From the NCBI RefSeq assembly GCF_000975135.1, contig NZ_BBRF01000001.1:870380-934379 (forward strand): 64,000 bases of DNA. The letters run 5' to 3'. The position numbers and the translations under genes are program-made. Shown piece by piece: positions 16,001 through 25,127 of this stretch. Each line of letters begins with the position of its first letter. Within the stretch, counting starts at the first letter, position 1. This DNA comes from Demequina aurantiaca. Its GTDB lineage: Bacteria; Actinomycetota; Actinomycetes; Actinomycetales; Demequinaceae. The notes beneath the pieces were generated by a model. It was not told where the DNA came from and made no database searches. It saw only the letters and a list, made by a program, of their open reading frames with translations.

Positions 16001-18763
16001 ATGGAAACGATCACACACACGGCGGCCGATGCCTCGGCGCCTATCGCGGGCGCGGCCAGTCTGCCCGGGGTCGCCGATGCTGAGGAGAAATTTCCTGTCG
16101 CGACCAGCGTCGCGTTCTTCGTCGAGAACAGGAACGCCGTGCGCATTGTGGCCCGGCTCGCAGCCGCGCTTGACCCCGCCACCGAGGTGTCGCTCGTGAC
16201 CGCTGACGCGGGTGGGTTGATCTCGGCGTGGGTCGCTGAGGAGTGGGCGAGCCACCCCGGCCTGCCGGTGGTCGAGAACGTCCTGGATGCTCGGCCGCAC
16301 GTCGCGGCAGCCGACCTCGGCGAGGTGATCACCCGGGAGCTCCGCCGGTGGATCGAGAACCGTGGCGTGGACCGTGTGGTGCTCTTCAACGACCAGTCGG
16401 TGCGGGGGCGATGCGTGGTTCGGGCCGCCCACCCGACGGCCGCAGTGGTGCTCATTCAGGACGGCACGTTGGAGTTTGAGTCGCGGGTCATGTCGCTCGG
16501 ACGGCAGGACCAGAACTGGTACTACGGCACGTCGGGCGTGGACCGAGTGTGCGTGTGGGGAACTCAAGGGCGCCAGCGACTCCTGGGGAAGCTGGCCGAG
16601 GCCGGCACAGTCCCGGAGGTGCGTGTTACGGGATCCGTCATGCACTCCGCCGACGTGCAGCTCGCCGGCGCGTACGAGCACAAGGAGGATCTGCGTCGCC
16701 GCGGCGACGCACGCGAGCCTCTCGACGTGCTGATCATGGATCAGCCGCTGGCCGGCCAGCGCAAGACCTCCCGTGGCGCGCATCGGAACGCGCTGAAGGC
16801 CCTGGTGTCGGTCGTCGAACGCGGTGATCGCGTCACCATCAAGCCCCATCCGTCCTCGGACGACTCTCACCTGCGATTTCTCGAGTCGCTCCCGCGAGTC
16901 ACCGTGCTCGGCCCAGGGGTAACGCTGGGCGACTCGCACCTTCGCGAGTTTGACGTGGCCCTCACCTGGTTCTCGACCTCGTACCTTGACACGCTTGCCG
17001 CCGGGGTGCCGATGGTCTTTGTGGGTATCCCCGACGTCAACGTCGTGATGCCGCAACTCAAGAGCGAGTTGCTGCGCAACACGTATTCGGTGGACGAGGC
17101 ACTCGAGGTGCTCACGGAGTTTCGCGAGCGAGGCGTGTTCCGCGCCAACGCCGCCGGAATCGTCCCCGACGCGCTCCTGCGCATGAATGCGGACGTTGAG
17201 GCCGACGTTGTGGCCGCCATCATCGATGCGGTGATCGAGGCACCGGTGGATGACGCGCGCGCTCACGTCGCGCTCTCTCCCCACCCCAAACATGCCGGGA
17301 CCGACGGGGCCGTAGCCCCGGTAGTGCCGCACGCTACTCGTCGCGCGCGGGCCCTCGCGGATCTCGCTCGGCCACCCGCCCCGACGGTACGCATCGCAGT
17401 GCTGGGGGAGCGATTCATCCAGCGTGTAGGAGTTTCGCTACCCATCATGGCGTTCGCCCGCCACCTCGCGGCGACCGGACAGGGTGAGGTGCGGCTCATC
17501 GACGTGATGCAGTACGCGTCAGTGAGCGACGTTCTAGCGGAACTCGACGCCGACGAGATCGTCATTATCAACAGCCTGAGACCTTTCTGGGTGAAGCCAT
17601 GGATGTCGACCCTCGTGGAGAGGCTGCGCGGTGCCGGACGGACGCCATTCGTGTACGCGCACGAGACCCGCGCAGTGGTCGAGAGGGAACATGCCGCCTT
17701 CAGGAGCTCGCACGCGGCGATGCTCGAGGCGCTGCCCGGAGCGGTGATGCTGTGCGTTTCCGATGCCCAGCGACAGATGTTCACGGAGATGGGCATTCCC
17801 ACCTCCCGCACCATCTTCAACACCAGCGCGGGGGTGGTCGACCGCCCACGCGAGGTTGCTCCTATCCGTGAGCGCTCGTCGGTGGTCATGGTCGGTTCGG
17901 TGCAGGCGCGCAAGGGAGCGACGCTGTTCTCGCAGGTCGCGGAGCTCGCGGCCGAACGCGGCCTTGACATCGACTTCACCTGGGTCGGCGGTGGGAATCC
18001 GACCCCTGAACTGTTTCTGTCCGACCGTGTGAACTGGACCGGTCACCTGTCCCGCGCGGGAACGGAGGCGGCACTCGACTCCTCGGACGTGTTCTTTCTC
18101 TCGAGCATCGACGACCCGATGCCCTTGTCCGCCCTCGAAGCCATCGCCGCCCGGCGTCGCGTGGTCAGCTACTCAGGCGTGGGGACCCACGAGATCATGG
18201 CCGGCGTTCCCGGCTACGAGTCGTTTGCCGACTACCGCCCCGAGGCGGCCCTCGACGCGATCATGAGGGTGCTCGAGACCGAGCCAGACCAGGCGGCATT
18301 TGGTGAAGTTGTCGACATGTTTAGCGCAGAGGCCTTCTCTGAGCGGCTACTGGCGGTGGTGCGGGCGGAGGGAGCCTCCGCGTTCGCCGCGCTGACGGAC
18401 GCGCCGGCCTCCGGGATCGCGGGGGGCGCGGTTCCGATCCGGGAGATTTCCAGGGCGGTGCGTGCGGAACGCTTCCACGAGGCGCGGGTGCTCTCGAGGC
18501 AACTCGCGCGCTCGAATCCGACTCCGGGTGGCATGCGCGCGCTCGCGGCGGCGTGGCTCGCGGGAGGTGAGCGTGACTACGCGCTCGCGTTGCTGCGGAC
18601 CGGCTATCTGCTCGCCGACAACGACGAGACCTTCAAGACGGCGGTCGCGGTGGACTTCTCGCGATTCGGCATCAACGCGCGCGAGCTCGACCGATGGACG
18701 CTGCGCAACGCGACTCAGCGCGCCTGGCGCCGAGTACGGCCACATGTATCCCGGCGCCGCTAG
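16001..18763 (+). CDS. Large bifunctional glycosyltransferase: polysialyltransferase-like GT-B plus GT4
   Basis: A 920-residue soluble protein with two glycosyltransferase-like halves. Residues about 40-420 look like a capsule/polysialyltransferase-type GT-B domain: KPHP at 281-284 is the HP motif of bacterial polysialyltransferases and related capsule enzymes, followed by a TWFSTSYLDTLAAGVP nucleotide-site segment. Residues about 460-790 are a GT4-type domain with VGSVQARKG and a PMPLSALEAIA motif holding the donor-binding glutamate near residue 714. The C-terminal about 100 residues are helical, TPR-like. The acceptor is unknown; adding the nonulosonate and another sugar to the exported glycan fits the context. 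The ATG at 16001 follows an AAGGAT ribosome site. Confidence 0.7.
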   Translation: METITHTAADASAPIAGAASLPGVADAEEKFPVATSVAFFVENRNAVRIVARLAAALDPATEVSLVTADAGGLISAWVAEEWASHPGLPVVENVLDARPHVAAADLGEVITRELRRWIENRGVDRVVLFNDQSVRGRCVVRAAHPTAAVVLIQDGTLEFESRVMSLGRQDQNWYYGTSGVDRVCVWGTQGRQRLLGKLAEAGTVPEVRVTGSVMHSADVQLAGAYEHKEDLRRRGDAREPLDVLIMDQPLAGQRKTSRGAHRNALKALVSVVERGDRVTIKPHPSSDDSHLRFLESLPRVTVLGPGVTLGDSHLREFDVALTWFSTSYLDTLAAGVPMVFVGIPDVNVVMPQLKSELLRNTYSVDEALEVLTEFRERGVFRANAAGIVPDALLRMNADVEADVVAAIIDAVIEAPVDDARAHVALSPHPKHAGTDGAVAPVVPHATRRARALADLARPPAPTVRIAVLGERFIQRVGVSLPIMAFARHLAATGQGEVRLIDVMQYASVSDVLAELDADEIVIINSLRPFWVKPWMSTLVERLRGAGRTPFVYAHETRAVVEREHAAFRSSHAAMLEALPGAVMLCVSDAQRQMFTEMGIPTSRTIFNTSAGVVDRPREVAPIRERSSVVMVGSVQARKGATLFSQVAELAAERGLDIDFTWVGGGNPTPELFLSDRVNWTGHLSRAGTEAALDSSDVFFLSSIDDPMPLSALEAIAARRRVVSYSGVGTHEIMAGVPGYESFADYRPEAALDAIMRVLETEPDQAAFGEVVDMFSAEAFSERLLAVVRAEGASAFAALTDAPASGIAGGAVPIREISRAVRAERFHEARVLSRQLARSNPTPGGMRALAAAWLAGGERDYALALLRTGYLLADNDETFKTAVAVDFSRFGINARELDRWTLRNATQRAWRRVRPHVSRRR

Positions 18764-18784
18764 GCGCTCCACGTGGGGGCCCGT

Positions 18785-20053
18785 ATGCGCGCACTAGTCC
18801 TCGCGGACTCCGATTCGTACCTCAAGTGGGGAGTCTCCCGCGCACGCGATCTCCCATCGGAGTGGGAGGTGGAGGTGGTGGTTGTCCGCAACTCGGTCAC
18901 CCCCAGCTCGCGTCAACGCGCCGATGCCGTGGCTGGCCGGTGGGTCGATGTTCCGGTCATTGCCTTCGCGCAGGCGAAGGAGAAGATCCAGGCTGGGGTG
19001 GACGTCTTGGTGTTGGCCTGCCGGGGCCCGCTCATCGAGTTCCTCTTTACGGAGATTCTCACCCAGTTACCGGAGCGGCCAGTGATCGTCACCGGCATCC
19101 CGGGTCTGTGGTTTCCTCCCACGCGACGTGGGCTCGACTTCCGGGCGGACGCAGACATGCTTGTCGTTCACAGCAGGCACGAACGGGAGGCCGTGGACGC
19201 GGCTAATCGGAACGGGGGCCCTCAGGTAACCCTCGCGACCTTGATAGAGCACGCGCACCCGGGTGCCCAATTCGTGGCCCCGCGTACATCGGGAGCGGTG
19301 GTATTCGCCCCGCAGGCCCTGGTGCCGGGGACGCGCGCGGAGCGGCGAAGGCTGCTCGACGGCCTGGTCCACGTGGCCCAGGAGAACCCGTCGACCCCCG
19401 TACTCGTGAAGCTTCGCGGCGACGAGGACGAGGCTCAGACACACAGCGAATTTGCCTCGTTCCCCGCGCTGGCCCGTGAACTGCGAGTCGAGCGGCCACG
19501 CAACCTCAGATTTGTCCGTGGCGCACTCAGCACCTACCTCGACGATGCCCGTGGGCTCGTGACCGTGAGTTCGACCGCGGCGCTCGAGGCCGTCGGCATG
19601 GGTGTCCCCACCATGGTGTTGCGAGATTTTGGGGTGTCAGCGGACAACCTCAACCTGGTATTCGAGGGAAGCGGGCTGTGGGGCGACCTCGACCGTCTCG
19701 CGCGGCTGGACTTCCCCGAGCCAGATCCGTGTTGGATGTACGAGAACTACTTTCATGACGCGCACGAGTCCAATTGGGTGCAGGCTGCAACGGCACTCGC
19801 GGAGGATCGGTCGCTACTGGCGGACCTCAGAGAACGCAGGCCCGTCGCTGTTACCCCCGCGGGCGCGCGTGGCAAGGTGAGGCGCATGCGGGTGCGTGCG
19901 CAAGCACTCGGGTCCGCAGACACCCGGTGGCGTAGGTTGTCGACGGGGCTCATCATCCGTCCCGCCCTCGCGGCACGGGAGGTCGTGGTGAGGGGCGAGC
20001 GAGCACGATCGGCGCGCTCCCTGGAGTTGGAGACACGGTCGGTCGACGCCTAA
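18785..20053 (+). CDS. DUF6716 family putative glycosyltransferase
   Basis: A 422-residue soluble protein matching the actinobacterial DUF6716 group: opening MRALVLADSDSYLKWG, a PVIVTGIPGLWFPPTRRG segment, and a C-terminal VTVSSTAALEAVGMGVP followed by VLRDFG. The latter resembles the donor-binding region of capsule-type GT-B enzymes. It lies 21 nt after the large glycosyltransferase and ends the glycan operon. The protein family is commonly linked to sialic acid and capsule loci, so a role in assembling the same glycan is likely. The ATG at 18785 has a GGGGG ribosome site; the GTG at 18773 is an alternative. Confidence 0.7.
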   Translation: MRALVLADSDSYLKWGVSRARDLPSEWEVEVVVVRNSVTPSSRQRADAVAGRWVDVPVIAFAQAKEKIQAGVDVLVLACRGPLIEFLFTEILTQLPERPVIVTGIPGLWFPPTRRGLDFRADADMLVVHSRHEREAVDAANRNGGPQVTLATLIEHAHPGAQFVAPRTSGAVVFAPQALVPGTRAERRRLLDGLVHVAQENPSTPVLVKLRGDEDEAQTHSEFASFPALARELRVERPRNLRFVRGALSTYLDDARGLVTVSSTAALEAVGMGVPTMVLRDFGVSADNLNLVFEGSGLWGDLDRLARLDFPEPDPCWMYENYFHDAHESNWVQAATALAEDRSLLADLRERRPVAVTPAGARGKVRRMRVRAQALGSADTRWRRLSTGLIIRPALAAREVVVRGERARSARSLELETRSVDA

Positions 20054-20056
20054 GTA

Positions 20057-20092
20057 TTGCCAACCTACGGTTCCGTAGCCTACGCTTGCGTA
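20057..20092 (+). promoter_or_regulatory. Promoter TTGCCA-18-TACGCT overlapped by two tandem TACG palindromes
   Basis: The -35 is at 20057-20062 and the -10 at 20081-20086. Two 12-bp inverted repeats, TACGGTTCCGTA (20066-20077) and TACGCTTGCGTA (20081-20092), are centred 15 bp apart; the second covers the -10. This is the layout of a repressor operator, TetR-like in style, controlling the dehydrogenase operon that starts at 20166. Confidence 0.65.
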
Positions 20093-20165
20093 AGTTAGCG
20101 GGGCCAGGCACAAATGCTGCTTCCCGCCGCACATATGCACCGCACGGCGCGCAAGGGAGAAGTAC

Positions 20166-21296
20166 GTGGAGAATTTAGGCCCGCTTTCCGAAGACGGCCT
20201 CGTTTGCCTGTTGAATCATCAGGGCGAGGTGCTCCAAGACCCGACCTTCTCGCCCTACGCATCGCACCTCACTCCAGAGAAGCTGCGCGAGTTCTGGCAC
20301 GACATGTCCGTGCTGCGCGCGTGGGACATGGAGGCCATGAGCCTGCAGCGCCAGGGTGAGCTCGGGCTGTGGGTCCAGTCGTATGGCCAGGAGGCCGCAC
20401 AGATAGGCTCTGGCCACGCGCTGCGTGATCCCGACTTCGTCTTTCCTAGCTACCGCGAGCACGGCGTTGCCATGACCCGCGGCGTCGACCTGCCCAGCAT
20501 TTTGCGCATCTTCCGCGGCCTCGAACACGGCTCGTGGGACCCAGCCGAGCATGGCTTCCACCTCTACACGCTGGTGATCGGCGCGCACGCTTTGCACGCC
20601 ACGGGTTACGCGATGGGAATGGACCGCGACGGTCTGGTTGCCAGCGGTGATGCGAATAAGGACGGCGCGGTGGTGTGCTACTTCGGAGACGGCGCCACCT
20701 CGCAGGGCGACATTGCCGAATCCATGACGTTCGCGTCCGTCAACAAGGCACCCATCGTCTTCTTCTGCCAGAACAACCAGTTCGCAATCTCCGAGTCGGT
20801 CACGCGCCAGACCAACATCCCACTGGCGGACCGCGCCAAGGGGTGGGGCATGCCCTCCATCCGCGTCGATGGCAATGACGTGATCGCGTGCCACGCCGTC
20901 ACTCAGTGGGCACTCGAGTACGCCCGCGCCGGCAACGGCCCCGTCTTCATCGAGGCGCTGACGTATCGCATGGGTGCTCACACCACCTCGGACGACCCCA
21001 CCCGCTACCGGACCAAGGCCGACGAGGAATACTGGATCGAGCGTGACCCGATCGCACGACTCACCGCCTACCTCGACAGCACCGGCGAACTGTCGGACGA
21101 GTTCCGCGAGGCCGTCGCTGGGGAGGGCAAGGCGCTCGGCGCCCGCACTCGCGAGAGCGTGCGCGGCTGGTCCAAGCCGGCCACGCTCGAGATGTTCGAC
21201 CACGTGTACGCCCAGCCACACTCGACGCTCCAGGCGGAACGCGCCTGGTTCGAGCGCTATGAGCAGTCCTTCGCGGACGTGGAGGCGAAGAACTGA
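20166..21296 (+). CDS. 2-oxoacid dehydrogenase E1 component, alpha subunit
   Basis: A 376-residue thiamine-diphosphate enzyme subunit. It decarboxylates pyruvate or branched-chain 2-oxoacids together with the beta subunit. The TPP motif begins with GDGATSQGD and ends with the asparagine pair in FFCQNN, and the phosphorylation-loop region YRMGAHTTSDDPTRYR is present. The length fits the heterotetrameric E1alpha type. A GTG start is supported by the strong AGGGAGAA ribosome site. It shares one base with the next gene (TGATG). Branched-chain (BkdA1) versus pyruvate (PdhA) specificity cannot be decided from motifs alone. Confidence 0.9.
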   Translation: MENLGPLSEDGLVCLLNHQGEVLQDPTFSPYASHLTPEKLREFWHDMSVLRAWDMEAMSLQRQGELGLWVQSYGQEAAQIGSGHALRDPDFVFPSYREHGVAMTRGVDLPSILRIFRGLEHGSWDPAEHGFHLYTLVIGAHALHATGYAMGMDRDGLVASGDANKDGAVVCYFGDGATSQGDIAESMTFASVNKAPIVFFCQNNQFAISESVTRQTNIPLADRAKGWGMPSIRVDGNDVIACHAVTQWALEYARAGNGPVFIEALTYRMGAHTTSDDPTRYRTKADEEYWIERDPIARLTAYLDSTGELSDEFREAVAGEGKALGARTRESVRGWSKPATLEMFDHVYAQPHSTLQAERAWFERYEQSFADVEAKN

Positions 21297-22327
21297 TGAG
21301 TGACGTAGCAAACAACGCGACCGGCACCACCACCATGACCATGGCCGGTGCGATCAACGCCGGCCTGCGCACCGCGATGGAACGTGACCCCAAGGTGCTG
21401 CTCATGGGTGAGGACATCGGCGCGCTCGGCGGCGTCTTCCGCGTGACCGACGGCCTTCACAAGGACTTTGGTGACGACCGTGTCATCGACACTCCGCTGG
21501 CCGAGTCCGGCATCGTCGGGACGGCTATCGGCCTGGGAATGCGCGGCTACCGCTCGGTGTGCGAGATCCAATTCGAGGGCTTCATCTTCCCCGCGTATAA
21601 CCAGATCACCACGCAGCTCGCCAAGATGCACTACCGCTCCCAGGGCAACATCACGCTGCCCCTGGTCATCCGCGTGCCCTACGCAGGCGGGATCGGCGCC
21701 ATCGAGCACCACAGCGAGAGCCCCGAGGCACTCTTCGCGCACACCCCGGGCTTACGCATCTTCACCCCGGCCACGCCTCAGGATGCCTACGACGGCATCC
21801 AGCAGGCGATTGCCGCCCCCGACCCGGTCTTGTTCTTTGAGCCCAAGGCCCGCTATTGGGACAAGGGCGAGGTCAACACCGGAGCGGTCGAGTCCCGGTT
21901 ATCCGATGCCGCGGCCACCATCGGCATCAGTGGCGCCCGAGTCGCCCGCGAGGGCACCGACGTCACGTTGGTCGCCTACGGCCCGACGGTCCGGCTCGCG
22001 CTGCAGTCCGCCGAGCTCGCGGCCCAGGCTGGCACCAGCGTCGAGGTGATCGATCTGCGCTCCATCTCCCCGCTCGACTCCGACGCGGTCGTGAAGTCCG
22101 CCAAGAAGACTGGCCGCGTGGTCGTCACTCACGAGGCCGTGACCACCTTTGGGGTCGCCGCTGAGGTCTCCGCGCGGGTCACCGAGCAGGCCTTCTTCCA
22201 CCTCCACGCCCCCGTCCTCCGCGTGGGAGGCTTCCACACCCCCTACCCTGGGGCTACGTTCGAGCACGAGTACCTGCCGAACCTCGACCGCGTGCTCGAC
22301 GCTGTTGACCGCGTGATGAAGCACTAA
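21296..22327 (+). CDS. 2-oxoacid dehydrogenase E1 component, beta subunit
   Basis: A 343-residue partner of E1alpha. It has the transketolase pyrimidine-binding domain (opening MTMAGAINAGLR, then GEDIGALGGVFRVT), the PLAESGIVGTAIG segment and a C-terminal transketolase domain with VEVIDLRSISPLD. The C-terminal GGFHTPYPGATFEHEYLPN is typical of branched-chain and related E1beta proteins. The start overlaps the E1alpha stop by one nucleotide, so stoichiometric translation is expected. It is followed 10 nt later by the E2 gene with an AAGGAGA ribosome site. Confidence 0.92.
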   Translation: MSDVANNATGTTTMTMAGAINAGLRTAMERDPKVLLMGEDIGALGGVFRVTDGLHKDFGDDRVIDTPLAESGIVGTAIGLGMRGYRSVCEIQFEGFIFPAYNQITTQLAKMHYRSQGNITLPLVIRVPYAGGIGAIEHHSESPEALFAHTPGLRIFTPATPQDAYDGIQQAIAAPDPVLFFEPKARYWDKGEVNTGAVESRLSDAAATIGISGARVAREGTDVTLVAYGPTVRLALQSAELAAQAGTSVEVIDLRSISPLDSDAVVKSAKKTGRVVVTHEAVTTFGVAAEVSARVTEQAFFHLHAPVLRVGGFHTPYPGATFEHEYLPNLDRVLDAVDRVMKH

Positions 22328-22337
22328 GGAGACACGG

Positions 22338-23852
22338 ATGCCTACCTTTGAGCAATTCAAGATGCCCGATGCCGGCGAAGGCCTGACGGAGGCCGACATC
22401 GTCACCTGGCGCGTCGCCGTCGGAGACACGGTCGAGATCAATCAGCCCCTGGTCGAGATCGAAACAGCGAAGTCCCTCGTGGAACTCCCGTGCCCGTTCG
22501 ATGGTGTGGTCACCAAGCTGCTCGCCGCCGAGGGAGACACGGTCGAGGTGGGCGAGCCGATCGTCGAGATCGACGTTGACCCGGATGGCGAGCCCTCACC
22601 CGAGCCCGCTGAGCCTGCCCAGGACGCCGCAGCATCGGCCGAACAGTCCGCTCCTGAAGGAGCGAACGACGAATCGTCCTTCCGCGAGGGACTGGGCGAC
22701 CAGTCTGAAGGTGGTTCTGGTGAATCGTCCTTCACGACGGGACAGGCGGACGATGCCGCGGCCGGCTCAGCGACAGGCGACACGGCTGGCTCGGAGGCTG
22801 CGTCCGCCCAGGCGGCGGCTCCCGAGACTCAGGACGGCGAGTCGGGTGCGGTCCTCGTGGGCTACGGCGTCAAGGCCGGGTCGGCGACCCGCCGTCCCCG
22901 TAAGGAGGGCTCGCTCGATCCCATCGGCGGCGAGGGCGAGGGCGACTACCCGGTTAAGGCCAAGCCTCCGGTGCGCAAACTTGCCCGTGAACTCGGCATC
23001 GACATCACCACCATTTCTCCGTCGGGCCCCGGCGGTATCGTGACGCGCGGCGACGTCGAGGAGCAGTCCAAGGCGCGATCCGCCAAGACTCTCGCGACCT
23101 ACCCGGGCGACGACCAGCCGTGGCTCGAGTCGGGCAAGGTTTCGCCCGATGGTCGGAGCACGCGTGTGCCGGTGAAGTCGGTGCGCAAGCGCACGGCGGA
23201 GGCCATGGTGGTGTCCGCCTTCACCGCCCCGCACGTCACCGAGTTCCTGACCGTGGACGTCACCGAATCGATGAACATGGTGGCCAAGCTCAAGCAGGAT
23301 CGCGACTTCGCGGACGTGCGCGTCACGCCTCTCTTGATCGTGGTCAAGGCGCTGCTGCTCGCGGTGCGTCGTCACCCCGAGGTCAACGCCTCGTGGGATG
23401 ACAAGGCTCAAGAAATCGTCTACAAGCACTACGTGAACCTCGGCATCGCGGCCTCAACCCCTCGGGGCCTCATGGTGCCCAACATCAAGGACGCGCACCG
23501 CCTGTCGCTGCACGACCTTGCAGTCGAGCTGCAGGACCTCACGGCGGAGGCCCGCGCCGGACGCGTGCAGCCCGCCGCGATGTCGGATGGCACCATCACC
23601 ATCACCAACGTGGGTGCGCTCGGCATCGACACCGGCACGCCCATCCTGAACCCCGGCGAGGCCGCCATCCTTGCCTTCGGCGCCGTCCGTCAGCAGCCGT
23701 GGGTGCACGAGGGTGAGATTCAGATTCGTTGGGTTACGCAGCTCGCGCTCAGCTTCGACCACCGCTTGGTCGACGGCGAACTTGGGGCACGCCTGCTGTA
23801 CGACGTGGGCCGCGTGATGAACGACCCGTCGCAGGGACTCGTCTGGGGCTAG
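22338..23852 (+). CDS. 2-oxoacid dehydrogenase E2 component (dihydrolipoamide acyltransferase)
   Basis: A 504-residue core of the dehydrogenase complex. One N-terminal lipoyl domain carries Lys45 (ETAKSLVE). A flexible Ala/Gly/Glu/Ser linker follows at about residues 80-185, with a peripheral subunit-binding domain (PPVRKLARELGID, then GPGGIVTRGDV) near residues 210-250. The CoA-dependent catalytic domain ends with the SFDHRLVDG active-site histidine motif. It accepts the acyl group from E1 and passes it to CoA. No dihydrolipoamide dehydrogenase gene lies in this operon, so E3 must come from elsewhere. Confidence 0.92.
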   Translation: MPTFEQFKMPDAGEGLTEADIVTWRVAVGDTVEINQPLVEIETAKSLVELPCPFDGVVTKLLAAEGDTVEVGEPIVEIDVDPDGEPSPEPAEPAQDAAASAEQSAPEGANDESSFREGLGDQSEGGSGESSFTTGQADDAAAGSATGDTAGSEAASAQAAAPETQDGESGAVLVGYGVKAGSATRRPRKEGSLDPIGGEGEGDYPVKAKPPVRKLARELGIDITTISPSGPGGIVTRGDVEEQSKARSAKTLATYPGDDQPWLESGKVSPDGRSTRVPVKSVRKRTAEAMVVSAFTAPHVTEFLTVDVTESMNMVAKLKQDRDFADVRVTPLLIVVKALLLAVRRHPEVNASWDDKAQEIVYKHYVNLGIAASTPRGLMVPNIKDAHRLSLHDLAVELQDLTAEARAGRVQPAAMSDGTITITNVGALGIDTGTPILNPGEAAILAFGAVRQQPWVHEGEIQIRWVTQLALSFDHRLVDGELGARLLYDVGRVMNDPSQGLVWG

Positions 23853-23858
23853 GGCTCA

Positions 23859-23881
23859 GCGTGCAGGCACGTCCTGCGCGC
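23859..23881 (+). terminator. Stem-loop at the end of the E1/E2 operon
   Basis: GCGTGCAGG pairs with CCTGCGCGC around a 5-nt loop, with one G-U pair. It sits in the short gap between two converging genes and has no T-run, so it would act as a weak or bidirectional terminator. Confidence 0.45.
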
Positions 23882-23900
23882 CCCCGCCTTCAAGCGGAAG

Positions 23901-25034
23901 TCACACCCAACGAACCTCGACGGGCTTGCCCACGAAGACTCCGTAGGGCTCGAACGCCTCCTCAAAGGAGGAGCGGTCCTTCGTGGTGAGCGACGTGCCC
24001 TCGGCCGTCGTAAGGGGTGAGGCCTCCACCACGCACGACTTGGCGCGCATCGTCCGCTTCCAAGTACCCATCACCCGACCATCCCGCACCAGGGTCGAGC
24101 GGAAGACGCCGTTGTTGCCGGGCACCACCTCCTTGAACCCCTCGGGATCCAGCATGATTGAGCGGTCGCCATAGCCCAGCATGTATTCGTCAAATCCTGG
24201 CGGGGTGAGGAAACCCTTCGCCTGGGGGGCAGGGGCGTCGAGCGCCTCAGGAGTGACGAGCATCGGCCCGTCCTCGGTTGCCACCTCCACTATCGCGTCG
24301 CCGGCCGCGGCCACCGCCGTGCGGCAGTCGCGTACGCCCATGCCGGTCCAGCGGGCCATCTCTGTGACGGTGACCGGCCCATGGCTGCGGACGTAGCGCA
24401 GCGCCACGATACCGAGTGCCTCATCGCGTTCGGGGGTGTGCGGATCCGGCACGAACTCATCCAGCAGGACAAAGGTTTGCTCCTTGCCCACGTGCGGCGC
24501 GATACAGGTCACCCCCTTCTGGCTCACGTACCAGAGCAGGTGATAGCCCACCTGGCCTGCGCTGGAGATGCCCGCCTCATTCAGCGCCTGGATGCACTCG
24601 GCACGAGTGAGTCGCTTGCCGCCGCTCAGCACATCGCGCAGAGTATCGACGGCCAGCTCCACGGTCGCGTCCGTGATCCCCAGGTACTCGCGACGCTTGG
24701 CTGCTCCAGCCAGTGGCTTCGCGCCCATCAGTGTCACCATCCACTTTGCATCGCGCGGTGGCACAAAGTGCACGGTGCCGCGCATGGGCCACGTCCGTAG
24801 TGCCTCCTTGCGCTCAAGAGCGTCGGTGATGTCCGACTCGGTCGCCCCTGGAATCCGTACTCCAAACGACCACAGGACGCTGCCCAGGTCCTGGGCCTGC
24901 ATGGCCCCACACCACTCGACGATCCCGGCCACGGTTCGCTCGGGCCCGGCGGCGGCATCGGTCGACGTGCCATAGCCGTCGAGGAGCAGCGCGCGCATGC
25001 GGGCCGCGAGCACGTGAGCGGAGGTGAGAGTCAT
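23901..25034 (-). CDS. Winged-helix DNA-binding domain protein (HTH_42 / PF06224)
   Basis: A 377-residue soluble protein of the family named for tandem winged helices and including the DNA-repair-associated YcaQ/AlkX relatives. Diagnostic features are the N-terminal RMRALLLDG and the MQAQDLGSVLWSFGVRIPG segment. The LRTWPMRGTVHFVPPRD motif and a C-terminal GFDEYMLGYGDRS with the key arginine also fit. Some family members bind structured DNA or unhook crosslinks; the role here is unproven. The ATG at 25034 has a TAGGTT -10 box exactly 6 nt upstream. Divergent from the copper/cytochrome-assembly gene. Confidence 0.8.
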   Translation of the reverse strand: MTLTSAHVLAARMRALLLDGYGTSTDAAAGPERTVAGIVEWCGAMQAQDLGSVLWSFGVRIPGATESDITDALERKEALRTWPMRGTVHFVPPRDAKWMVTLMGAKPLAGAAKRREYLGITDATVELAVDTLRDVLSGGKRLTRAECIQALNEAGISSAGQVGYHLLWYVSQKGVTCIAPHVGKEQTFVLLDEFVPDPHTPERDEALGIVALRYVRSHGPVTVTEMARWTGMGVRDCRTAVAAAGDAIVEVATEDGPMLVTPEALDAPAPQAKGFLTPPGFDEYMLGYGDRSIMLDPEGFKEVVPGNNGVFRSTLVRDGRVMGTWKRTMRAKSCVVEASPLTTAEGTSLTTKDRSSFEEAFEPYGVFVGKPVEVRWV

Positions 25035-25040
25035 CTCTCC

Positions 25041-25046
25041 AACCTA
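25041..25046 (-). promoter_or_regulatory. Leaderless -10 box (TAGGTT) of the winged-helix gene
   Basis: TAGGTT on the minus strand is separated by 6 nt (GGAGAG) from the ATG at 25034. GGAGAG abuts the ATG and is too close to work as a ribosome site. Confidence 0.55.
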
Positions 25047-25127
25047 GCGACCCCCGCGACCCGCACCGGATGCGCGGGGCGCAATCCGAGCGCGCAGACT
25101 CTGCTCAGGAAGCCCCCTCGGCGGACG

